Of a stretch of 22,851 nucleotides of DNA, positions 8,004 through 14,858 are shown piece by piece. Source of the stretch: Candidatus Nanopelagicales bacterium (lineage in GTDB: Bacteria; Actinomycetota; Actinomycetes; S36-B12; UBA10799). The notes under the pieces are model-generated. The model searched no databases and was not told the DNA's origin. It saw only the letters and a list, made by a program, of their open reading frames with translations. The stretch's first letter is position 1; every line of letters begins with the position of its first letter. The position numbers were made by a program, and so were the translations under genes. The DNA lies in the NCBI GenBank assembly GCA_025455985.1, contig JALOLM010000002.1, positions 1-22,851 on the forward strand, written 5' to 3'.

Positions 8004-8954
8004 ATGGGCGGGAAAGTCACGGTTGTCGGAGCAGGTTTCTACGGATCCACCACGGCAATGCGCCTGGCCGAGTACGACGTTTTCGACGAAGTCGTCCTCA
8101 CCGACATCGTGGAGGGTAAGGCCGAGGGCCTGGCCCTTGACATGAACCAGTCGCGGCCCGTCGAGGGCTTCGAGACCAAGGTCGTCGGACAGACGACCGG
8201 CCTCGACGGATCCGGCTATGAGGCCATCGCCGGATCGGACATCGTCGTGATCACGGCCGGCCTTCCCCGTAAGCCCGGCATGAGCCGCATGGACCTCATC
8301 GAGACCAACGCCAAGATCGTGCGCCAGGTCGCCGAGAACGTGGCGCAGCACGCACCCGACGCCGTCGTCATCGTCGTCTCCAACCCGCTCGACGAGATGA
8401 CTGCCTTGACCCAGTTGGCCACCGGCTTCCCCCACAACCGGGTCATCGGACAGGCTGGAATGCTCGACACCGCCCGGTTCACGAACTTCGTGGCTGAGAA
8501 GCTCGGCAAGCCCGTGGCGAGCGTCAAGACCCTCACTCTGGGCAGCCATGGCGACACCATGGTCCCGGTTCCCTCTCGCTGCACCGTGGACGGCCAGCCT
8601 CTGTCGGAGCTGATGAGTGCCGATGAGATCGAGGAACTGGTGGTCCGCACCCGTAACGGTGGCGCCGAGGTCGTGGCCCTGCTGAAGACGGGGTCGGCCT
8701 ATTACGCACCTTCGGCAGCGGCGGCCCGCATGGCCAAGGCCGTGATCGAGGACAGCGGCATGGTGATGCCGGTGTGTGCATGGGTCGACGGTGAGTACGG
8801 CATCGCCGGTGTGTATCTCGGGGTTGAGGCCGAGATCGGCCGCGAAGGCGTGCGCCGGGTCGTCGAGACGGACCTGACCCAAAGCGAACTGGCCGGCCTG
8901 CTGGAAGCGGCTGAAGCTGTCCGCGCCAAGCAAGCAGATGTGCAGGGCCTGTGA
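8004..8954 (+). CDS. mdh: Malate dehydrogenase (LDH-like type)
   Basis: 316 residues. It interconverts malate and oxaloacetate with NAD in the TCA cycle. Visible: Rossmann motif GAGFYGS (9-15), Asp34 after the second strand (NAD preference), the active-site loop GLPRKPGMSR (86-95), catalytic Asp155 (LDTARF) and His182 (GSHGDTMVP). Arg89 sits where lactate dehydrogenases carry Gln, which argues for malate. ATG 8004 has an AAAGGTG ribosome-binding site 6 nt upstream. The icd start lies 2 nt after the stop. This is the LDH-like MDH lineage rather than the approximately 330-residue cytosolic-eukaryote-like type I associate with Streptomyces. Confidence 0.93.
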   Translation: MGGKVTVVGAGFYGSTTAMRLAEYDVFDEVVLTDIVEGKAEGLALDMNQSRPVEGFETKVVGQTTGLDGSGYEAIAGSDIVVITAGLPRKPGMSRMDLIETNAKIVRQVAENVAQHAPDAVVIVVSNPLDEMTALTQLATGFPHNRVIGQAGMLDTARFTNFVAEKLGKPVASVKTLTLGSHGDTMVPVPSRCTVDGQPLSELMSADEIEELVVRTRNGGAEVVALLKTGSAYYAPSAAAARMAKAVIEDSGMVMPVCAWVDGEYGIAGVYLGVEAEIGREGVRRVVETDLTQSELAGLLEAAEAVRAKQADVQGL

Positions 8955-8956
8955 CC

Positions 8957-10171
8957 ATGGCGAAGATCAAGGTCGAGAACCCGGTCGTCGAACTCGACGG
9001 CGACGAGATGACCCGGATCATCTGGGACTTCATCAAGCAGCAGCTGATCCTGCCCTACTTGGACGTGGACCTGAAGTACTACGACCTGGGCATCGAGAGC
9101 CGCGACGCCACCGACGACCAGATCACGATTGACTCGGCCGAGGCGATCAAGAAGTACGGCGTGGGCGTGAAGTGCGCGACCATCACCCCTGACGAGGCCC
9201 GCGTCGAGGAGTTCGGGCTGAAGAAGATGTGGCGTTCGCCCAATGGGACGATCCGCAACATCCTCGGTGGTGTGATCTTCCGCGAGCCGATCATCATCAG
9301 CAACATCCCGCGGCTGGTCCCCGGCTGGACCAAGCCCATCGTCGTCGGACGTCACGCCTTCGGCGACCAGTACCGGGCCACCGACTTCAAGGTCCCCGGT
9401 CCCGGCACGCTGACGTTGACCTACACCCCTGCCGACGGTTCCGAGCCGATGGAGTTCGATGTCTATGACTTCCCCGGCGGCGGTGTGGCCATGGGAATGT
9501 ACAACCTCGACGACTCGATCCGCGACTTCGCGCGGGCGTCGATGCGCTACGGCTTGAGCCGCAACTACCCGGTGTACCTGTCGACGAAGAACACGATCCT
9601 GAAGGCCTACGACGGGCAGTTCAAGGACATTTTCGCGCAGGTCTACGAGGCTGAGTTCAAGGGCGAGTTCGAGGCTGCCGGCATCACGTACGAGCACCGG
9701 CTCATCGACGACATGGTGGCTGCTGCCATGAAGTGGGAGGGCGGCTACGTCTGGGCCTGTAAGAACTACGACGGTGACGTGCAGTCCGACACCGTGGCGC
9801 AGGGCTTCGGCTCGCTGGGTCTGATGACGTCTGTGCTGATGACACCCGACGGCAAGACGGTCGAGGCGGAGGCCGCCCACGGGACCGTGACCCGGCACTA
9901 CCGCCAGCACCAGCAGGGCAAGCCCACCTCGACCAACCCGATCGCGAGCATCTTCGCGTGGACCCAGGGTCTGGCCCACCGCGGCAAGCTCGACGGCACC
10001 CCCGAGGTCACCCACTTCGCCGAGACGCTCGAGCGGGTGTGTATCGAGACCGTCGAGAGCGGCAAGATGACCAAGGACCTGGCACTGCTCATCGGTCCGG
10101 ATCAGCCGTTCCAGACGACGCAGGAGTTCCTCGCCTCGATTGACGAGAACCTCCAGGCCGCAATGGCGTGA
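8957..10171 (+). CDS. icd: Isocitrate dehydrogenase, NADP-dependent, homodimeric type
   Basis: 404 residues. It oxidatively decarboxylates isocitrate to 2-oxoglutarate and supplies NADPH. The start MAKIKVENPVVELDGDEMTR is characteristic of the eukaryote-like (subfamily II) homodimeric enzyme rather than the monomeric enzyme of about 740 residues found in many actinobacteria. Other motifs are the substrate loop SPNGTIRN (94-101), GRHAFGDQYRATD, the metal region NYDGDVQSD, and the cofactor loop HGTVTRHYRQHQ. ATG 8957 is preferred over GTG 8951 because family members begin MAKIKV and the GTG overlaps the mdh stop. The stop overlaps the next gene's GTG start. Confidence 0.95.
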   Translation: MAKIKVENPVVELDGDEMTRIIWDFIKQQLILPYLDVDLKYYDLGIESRDATDDQITIDSAEAIKKYGVGVKCATITPDEARVEEFGLKKMWRSPNGTIRNILGGVIFREPIIISNIPRLVPGWTKPIVVGRHAFGDQYRATDFKVPGPGTLTLTYTPADGSEPMEFDVYDFPGGGVAMGMYNLDDSIRDFARASMRYGLSRNYPVYLSTKNTILKAYDGQFKDIFAQVYEAEFKGEFEAAGITYEHRLIDDMVAAAMKWEGGYVWACKNYDGDVQSDTVAQGFGSLGLMTSVLMTPDGKTVEAEAAHGTVTRHYRQHQQGKPTSTNPIASIFAWTQGLAHRGKLDGTPEVTHFAETLERVCIETVESGKMTKDLALLIGPDQPFQTTQEFLASIDENLQAAMA

Positions 10172-10917
10172 GGCTGGTCAGCGCCAACGTCAACGGCATC
10201 CGGGCGGCGGTCCGTCGCGGGGGTCTGTCGTGGCTGCTTGATCAGAATGCCGACGTCATCTGTCTGCAGGAAGTGCGCGCCACCGACGAACAGTTGGCCG
10301 CCGCACTGGGAGACACGTTCGACGGTTGGCACCTTGTGCATCGGCCATCGCGGGTGCGCCCCGGGCACGCCGGGGTGGCGATCCTGAGTCGCCAGCCGAT
10401 GGAGATCGGCGACGACCTCGGGGAGGCCGACGACCAAGGCCGCTGGGTGTCCGCCCGGATCGGGGAGTTGGAGATCGCGTCTGTGTACGTTCACACGGGC
10501 GAGGCGGACACACCCGCGCAGGACGACAAACACCGGTTCCTGGCCGCCATGGGCAAGTGGATGGAGCAGCGGCAGTCCGCGTTGGTATGCGGTGATCTCA
10601 ACGTCGCGCACACGGAAGCCGACATCAAGAACTGGAAGGGCAATCGGGGCAAGGCCGGGTTCTTGGAGTCCGAACGTGCCTACTTGTCGCATTGGTACGA
10701 CGATCTCGGTTGGGTCGACCTGGGCAGGGACGCCGGCTACACCTGGTGGTCCTGGCGGGGTAAGGCGTTCGACAACGACGCCGGTTGGCGTATCGATTGT
10801 GTGCTGGCCTCGCCAGATGTTGCGGGTGCGTGCACGGGGTTCACCGTCGGTAGGGCAGCCTCCTACGCCGAGCGGTGGAGCGACCACGCGGCGGTGGTGG
10901 CGCAGTTCGACCGCTGA
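10168..10917 (+). CDS. xthA: Exodeoxyribonuclease III (AP endonuclease family)
   Basis: 249 residues. This family incises abasic sites and degrades double-stranded DNA from 3' ends in base-excision repair. Catalytic positions are present: Asn7 (SANVNG), Glu35 (CLQEVR), Tyr107 (SVYVHTG), Asp143/Asn145 (CGDLNVAHTE), Asp210 (WRIDCV), and Asp239-His240 (WSDHAA). It starts at a GTG overlapping the icd stop (GTGA), so it is translationally coupled to a TCA-cycle gene with no obvious functional link. Immediately downstream is the tandem-repeat array, where a terminator would be expected. Confidence 0.94.
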   Translation: MRLVSANVNGIRAAVRRGGLSWLLDQNADVICLQEVRATDEQLAAALGDTFDGWHLVHRPSRVRPGHAGVAILSRQPMEIGDDLGEADDQGRWVSARIGELEIASVYVHTGEADTPAQDDKHRFLAAMGKWMEQRQSALVCGDLNVAHTEADIKNWKGNRGKAGFLESERAYLSHWYDDLGWVDLGRDAGYTWWSWRGKAFDNDAGWRIDCVLASPDVAGACTGFTVGRAASYAERWSDHAAVVAQFDR

Positions 10918-10927
10918 TCCCGCAGCG

Positions 10928-11307
10928 GATGGGGGAATCAGGCAACTGGGTTGTCGGTTTTCCGCTTTGCTTCCGGGGCAGCCGGCCAAACCGGCCACGC
11001 CGTTGTCGGTTTTCCGCTTTGCTTCCGGGGGCGGGCGGCCGATGGGGGTATTAGGCAACTGGGTTGTCGGTTTGCCGCTTTGCTTCTGGGGGGCGGCCGG
11101 CCGATGGGGGTATTAGGCAACTGGGTTGTCGGTTTTCCGCTTTGCTTCTGGGGGGCGGCCGGCCGATGGGGGTTTTAGGCAACTGGGTTGTCGGTTTGCC
11201 GCTTTGCTTCTGGGGGGCGGGCAGCCGATGGGGGAATCAGGCAACCTGGTTGTCGGTTTTCCGCTTTGCTTCCAGGGCAGCCGGCCAAACCGGCCACGCC
11301 GTTGTCG
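10928..11307. repeat. Intergenic tandem repeat array (62-bp inner and 74-bp outer units, 24-bp core)
   Basis: A 24-bp core beginning GTTGTCGGTTT and ending GCTTTGCTTC recurs at 10950, 11002, 11063, 11125, 11187 and 11249, with a 7-bp stub at 11301. Three inner units (11041-11102, 11103-11164, 11165-11226) are exactly 62 bp and differ at a few bases. Two outer units (10928-11001 and 11227-11300, 74 bp) are near identical and carry a different tail with GCCGGCCAAACCGGC, a 5-bp stem-loop. Unit 2 (11002-11040) is truncated to 39 bp. Each full unit has a GGCAAC...GTTGTC hairpin with a 3-nt loop. Since 62 and 74 are not multiples of 3 and the DNA is open in most frames, this is not a coding repeat. 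It fills the gap between exonuclease III and the CNNM/CBS gene. Confidence 0.93.
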
Positions 11308-11364
11308 AAACCCCACATTGCCCAACGCCCGACCACGGACATGCTGTGCCAACACCGAGCCACG

Positions 11365-11370
11365 TACCCT
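11365..11370 (+). promoter_or_regulatory. Candidate leaderless -10 box of the CNNM/CBS gene
   Basis: TACCCT ends 6 nt before GTG 11377. No Shine-Dalgarno lies between them. The box is 58 bp beyond the end of the repeat array. Confidence 0.5.
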
Positions 11371-11376
11371 GAACAC

Positions 11377-12678
11377 GTGAACGAACTGGCCACCAACATC
11401 GCCGTTGTGCTGCTGTTCACGCTCATCGGCGGGTTCTTCGCCGCGGCGGAGACTGCGCTGGTGTCGCTGCGGGAATCCCAGGTCGATCACCTCGCCGCCA
11501 CCGAAGGGGGCCGCGGGCGGCGGCTCAAGAGCCTGGTGAGCAACCCCAACCGCTTCCTCGCAGCGGTCCAGGTCGGCGTCACGCTGGCGGGATTCCTTTC
11601 GGCAGGATTCGGCGCATCCCGGATCGCCCCGGACGTCGCGCCGGCCTTCGAGAGTCTGGGCATACCCAGCTCGCTGGCCAGTTCGCTGGCGTTTGTGCTG
11701 GTCACCGTGGTGATCGCCTACCTGTCCCTGGTCTTCGGTGAACTGGTGCCCAAACGCCTGGCCCTGCAGCGTGCCGAGGCGGTGTCGCTCACGCTGGCCG
11801 GTCCCGTCGATGCCTTGGCCAAGATCTCCCGGCCGTTCATCTGGTTCCTGTCGGTGTCCACCAACGCCGTGGTTCGCCTGCTCGGGGGCGACCCCCATGC
11901 GGCCAAGGAGAGCATCTCGGGGGAGGAGTTGCGGGGCCTGGTCGCAGCCCAGGACTCCCTGTCGACCCAGGAGCGAGCTCTGATCGACGACGTCATCACG
12001 GCCGGCGACCGCGAGTTGGCCGAAGTCATGGTGCCGCGCACCGAGGTGGACTTCCTCGACGCTGCCCTCCCAGTCCACAAAGCAGTCGCCGTGGTCCGCG
12101 CGCTGCCCCACTCGCGATACCCGGTCGTCGAGGACTCTGCGGATGACGTGATTGGCTTCGTGCACGTCCGCGACCTTCTGGACCCTGACATCGCGTCTCG
12201 TTCGTTGCGTCTGGAGCGTCTGGTCAGGCCGGTGTTGCGCTTCCCGGACAGCAAGGAGGTGCTGTCCGCCATGCAGGAGATGCGGGACAGCGGCAGCCAT
12301 CTGGCGATCGTGGTGGACGAGTACGGAGGAACCGCCGGGATCGTCACGCTGGAGGACCTCGTGGAGGAACTTGTCGGGGACATCCGCGACGAGTTCGACG
12401 TGCGCCAGCCCGAGCAGGCGCGTCGGACCGGACGGGTGGAGGTCGACGGTCTGCTCAGCCGCGACGACGTGCACGACCAGGTCGGGCTGGAACTGCCGGA
12501 AGGGCCTTACGAGACCGTGGCCGGCTTCATGATGGCTGAACTCGGACGGCTACCGGCCAACGGTGACAGCGTGACCGTGGACGGGAACCTGCTGACCGTG
12601 GTCGAGATGGACAATCGGCGGATCGCCCGAGTCCAGATCCTGCTGGCACCGATGACGCCTGTCGCGGATGCCGAGTGA
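11377..12678 (+). CDS. CNNM/CBS-domain membrane protein (CorC/TlyC-like, UPF0053)
   Basis: 433 residues. Residues about 1-190 form a CNNM (DUF21) membrane domain with helices near 5-27, 65-85 and 95-125 and family motifs such as FFAAAETALVSL and LVFGELVPKRLALQ. Residues about 200-330 form a CBS pair (VMVPRTEVDFLD; YPVVEDSADDVIGFVHVRDLL; VDEYGGTAGIVTLEDLVEE). The end is a CorC_HlyC-type domain (VDGLLSRDDV to about 425). Such proteins are linked to magnesium or cobalt efflux; older 'hemolysin' labels are doubtful. GTG 11377 is chosen because the open frame upstream lies in the repeat array, the membrane domain starts right after it, and TACCCT is 6 nt upstream. It ends 5 bp from the convergent unknown gene. 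Confidence 0.9.
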   Translation: MNELATNIAVVLLFTLIGGFFAAAETALVSLRESQVDHLAATEGGRGRRLKSLVSNPNRFLAAVQVGVTLAGFLSAGFGASRIAPDVAPAFESLGIPSSLASSLAFVLVTVVIAYLSLVFGELVPKRLALQRAEAVSLTLAGPVDALAKISRPFIWFLSVSTNAVVRLLGGDPHAAKESISGEELRGLVAAQDSLSTQERALIDDVITAGDRELAEVMVPRTEVDFLDAALPVHKAVAVVRALPHSRYPVVEDSADDVIGFVHVRDLLDPDIASRSLRLERLVRPVLRFPDSKEVLSAMQEMRDSGSHLAIVVDEYGGTAGIVTLEDLVEELVGDIRDEFDVRQPEQARRTGRVEVDGLLSRDDVHDQVGLELPEGPYETVAGFMMAELGRLPANGDSVTVDGNLLTVVEMDNRRIARVQILLAPMTPVADAE

Positions 12679-12683
12679 CTGCC

Positions 12684-13268
12684 TCACTGACAGAACGCCT
12701 GTAGAGCGTCCTCCAGTCGACCCCGCGACATGACGTGCTGGTCGGACACAGGAAGTGCGAACCAGTGGAATCTACCGCCGGAGAAGGTGAACTCCAGTGC
12801 CTTGTCGTGAAGGAGGTCGCGTCCCACAGGTGATGACCTGACCTCGTCCCACAACGCGTCGGTGTCGCACAAGGCCTGGCATGGATCCTGGATGCGCAGT
12901 GGGCCCACGCTGCTCCACGCGCCCTCTGCTCCGAGTTCGGCGAACTGAAACGTCGCCTCGAGATCGACTCCAAGATCGCGGACCGCCTCGAAGAAGGCCG
13001 AACCGCTGGCGGCTGATCGCATGGCGCGAGCGAACGCGATCACGAACTCGGCCGCATCCGGTCGGTGAGTTCTCACACCGAAGAACGCAGATCCGAAGAA
13101 CGCTTCACAGGCGATCTCCTCATGCTCTCCGAGGAATTCCTCGACGTCCCGCCGCCTCAGATCCGAGGGTCGGAACGTCACAGCCTGCTCCCAGCGACCA
13201 CTGATGGCCAGCTTTCCGACCGTCGGGGCGGCGGTGAACCGTGGATGGTCGATGATGGTCAGCGGCAT
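12684..13268 (-). CDS. Hypothetical protein, 194 residues, unrecognised
   Basis: I do not recognise this protein. It is 194 residues, soluble, without signal peptide or membrane helix, fairly rich in Phe, Glu and Asp. It contains an internal near-repeat, GSAFFGVR (about 59-66) and GSAFFEAVR (about 89-97), and a C-terminal beta-like segment EFTFSGGRFHWFALP. ATG 13268 has a minus-strand TACCAT box 8 nt upstream and no Shine-Dalgarno. It is divergent from trpS and convergent, with a 5-bp gap, to the CNNM/CBS gene, so it stands alone. Coding is supported by uninterrupted length, GC-rich third positions and the plausible promoter. Confidence 0.72.
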   Translation of the reverse strand: MPLTIIDHPRFTAAPTVGKLAISGRWEQAVTFRPSDLRRRDVEEFLGEHEEIACEAFFGSAFFGVRTHRPDAAEFVIAFARAMRSAASGSAFFEAVRDLGVDLEATFQFAELGAEGAWSSVGPLRIQDPCQALCDTDALWDEVRSSPVGRDLLHDKALEFTFSGGRFHWFALPVSDQHVMSRGRLEDALQAFCQ

Positions 13269-13276
13269 AGAGACGG

Positions 13277-13282
13277 ATGGTA
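13277..13282 (-). promoter_or_regulatory. Candidate leaderless -10 box of the 194-residue gene
   Basis: Minus-strand TACCAT ends 8 nt before the ATG at 13268, in the 76-bp divergent gap shared with trpS. Confidence 0.45.
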
Positions 13283-13344
13283 CCCGCGCAAGCCGCCCGA
13301 ACCCTACCGAGACCTAGCGGACCGTGAGCCGTCACAATAGGCCC

Positions 13345-14346
13345 ATGTCCCGTCCCCGCATCTTGTCCGGTATCCAGCCGACATCTGAGAGTTTCCACAT
13401 CGGCAACTACTTCGGAGCGCTGCGCCACTGGGTTGCGCTGCAGGACGACAACGACGCCTTTTACTGCGTGGTGGATCTGCACGCGATCACCGTTCCCGTG
13501 GACCCTGTGCTGCAGCGAGAACGCACCCGGGTGTCCTACGCCCAGCTGGTGGCGGCTGGCATCGACCCGCAGCGCTCGACCCTGTTCGTGCAAAGTGATG
13601 TGCCGGCGCACAGCCAATTGGGTTGGGTGATGATGTGCCTGACCGGGTACGGCGAAGCCTCCCGGATGACGCAGTTCAAGGACAAGACCGCCAAGGGAGG
13701 AGCGGGCAGCGCCTCTGTGGGGTTGTTCACTTATCCCTGTTTGCAGGCCGCCGACATCCTGCTTTACCAGGCTGCCGCCGTCCCGGTGGGGGAGGACCAG
13801 CGCCAGCATCTCGAACTCACCCGTGACCTGGCAGAGCGGTTCAACAACCGGTTCGCGCAGACGTTCGTCGTGCCCGAACCGTACATCGTGAAGGACACCG
13901 CCAAGATCCTGGATCTGCAGGACCCGAGCGCCAAGATGAGCAAGTCCGTGCCCGCGGGGTGCGTGTTCATGCTCGATACGCCGAAGCAGATCACCAAGAA
14001 GATCAAGTCAGCGGTCACGGATTCTGAGACCGAGGTTCGTTACGACCCGCAGAACAAACCCGGTGTGTCGAACCTGATCAGCATCCTGGCCGCAGCCACT
14101 GAGCGGACCGTCGCCGATGTGGAGGCGGAGTTCGGTGGCGGCATGTACGGACCATTGAAAGTCGCCGCCGCCGAAGCCGTCGTGGCCGTGGCGGAGCCGT
14201 TCGCCGCTCGCACCCGCGAACTGCTCGACGACCCGGCGGAACTGGACCGGCTCATGGACAACGGGGGACAGCGCGCTCGGGAGGCCGCCCAACCCACAGT
14301 GGATGCGGTCTACTCGGCGATGGGGCTACAAGCGGGCCGGGTGTGA
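13345..14346 (+). CDS. trpS: Tryptophanyl-tRNA synthetase
   Basis: 333 residues, the standard length. It charges tRNA-Trp with tryptophan using ATP. It is a class I synthetase: the HIGH-type motif is HIGN (18-21) after LSGIQPTSESF, and KMSKS is at 197-201. Other family segments are FVQSDVPAHSQLGW, SRMTQFKDK, FTYPCLQAADILLY and GEDQRQHLELTRD. ATG 13345 is preferred over GTG 13324 because family members begin a few residues before the SGIQP strand and a CACAAT element lies 6 nt upstream. The stop overlaps the start of the 2H phosphoesterase gene. Confidence 0.95.
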   Translation: MSRPRILSGIQPTSESFHIGNYFGALRHWVALQDDNDAFYCVVDLHAITVPVDPVLQRERTRVSYAQLVAAGIDPQRSTLFVQSDVPAHSQLGWVMMCLTGYGEASRMTQFKDKTAKGGAGSASVGLFTYPCLQAADILLYQAAAVPVGEDQRQHLELTRDLAERFNNRFAQTFVVPEPYIVKDTAKILDLQDPSAKMSKSVPAGCVFMLDTPKQITKKIKSAVTDSETEVRYDPQNKPGVSNLISILAAATERTVADVEAEFGGGMYGPLKVAAAEAVVAVAEPFAARTRELLDDPAELDRLMDNGGQRAREAAQPTVDAVYSAMGLQAGRV

Positions 14347-14858
14347 AGCGCACCATCGGGGTCGCCATCGCCATCCCGAGACCGTTCGCCGACGAGTTGG
14401 AGGGCTGGCGTGACCGCTTCGGAGATCCGGCCGCCCATCTGATCCAGGCGCACGTCACGCTGCTGCCGCCGACGCAGATCTCCGATCTCGATGCTGTGGA
14501 GTCACACCTGGAAGCAGTGGCAGGTCGCCACGAGGCCTTTGTCGTGGTGCTGCACGGCACAGGTACCTTCCGGCCGGTGTCACCGGTGGTCTATGTGCGG
14601 GTGGCTTCCGGAGCCGCTCAGATCGTCACTCTGGAAGCGGACGTACGCTCCGGGCCGCTGGAACGCAACATCCGGTTCGACTACCACCCGCACGTGACCG
14701 TGGCACACGACGTGCCCGCATCCGTTCTCACCGTGGCGCAGCAGACTCTCGCCGACTACGAAGCGACGTTCACCGCCGATGCGCTCACCCTGTACGAGAT
14801 GGGCTCCGATGGAGTGTGGGGGCCTCTGCGGGACTTTGAGCTGCGCGCTCACGCATGA
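14343..14858 (+). CDS. 2'-5' RNA ligase family protein (2H phosphoesterase)
   Basis: 171 residues. Two H-x-T motifs, HVTLLPP (His37, Thr39) and HVTVAHD (His117, Thr119), define the 2H phosphoesterase fold, which acts on 2',3'-cyclic or 2'-5' phosphodiester bonds in RNA or nucleotides. The physiological substrate in bacteria is usually unknown, so a ligase activity should not be assumed. GTG 14343 overlaps the trpS stop (GTGTGA), showing translational coupling to a tRNA synthetase. Its last 74 nt overlap the 3' end of the convergent carboxypeptidase gene. Confidence 0.88.
   Translation: MKRTIGVAIAIPRPFADELEGWRDRFGDPAAHLIQAHVTLLPPTQISDLDAVESHLEAVAGRHEAFVVVLHGTGTFRPVSPVVYVRVASGAAQIVTLEADVRSGPLERNIRFDYHPHVTVAHDVPASVLTVAQQTLADYEATFTADALTLYEMGSDGVWGPLRDFELRAHA

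Noticed and set aside
8702..10015. 437-codon minus-strand frame
   Set aside because: Antisense shadow of mdh and icd with no family features.
10102..11058. 318-codon minus-strand frame running from the repeat array into exonuclease III
   Set aside because: It crosses the repeats and the antisense of xthA; its N-terminal peptide repeats only reflect the DNA repeat, which is out of coding register.
10928..11307. CRISPR array
   Set aside because: The units are contiguous tandem copies of 62-74 bp; the sequence between cores is also repeated, so there are no unique spacers, and no cas genes are present.
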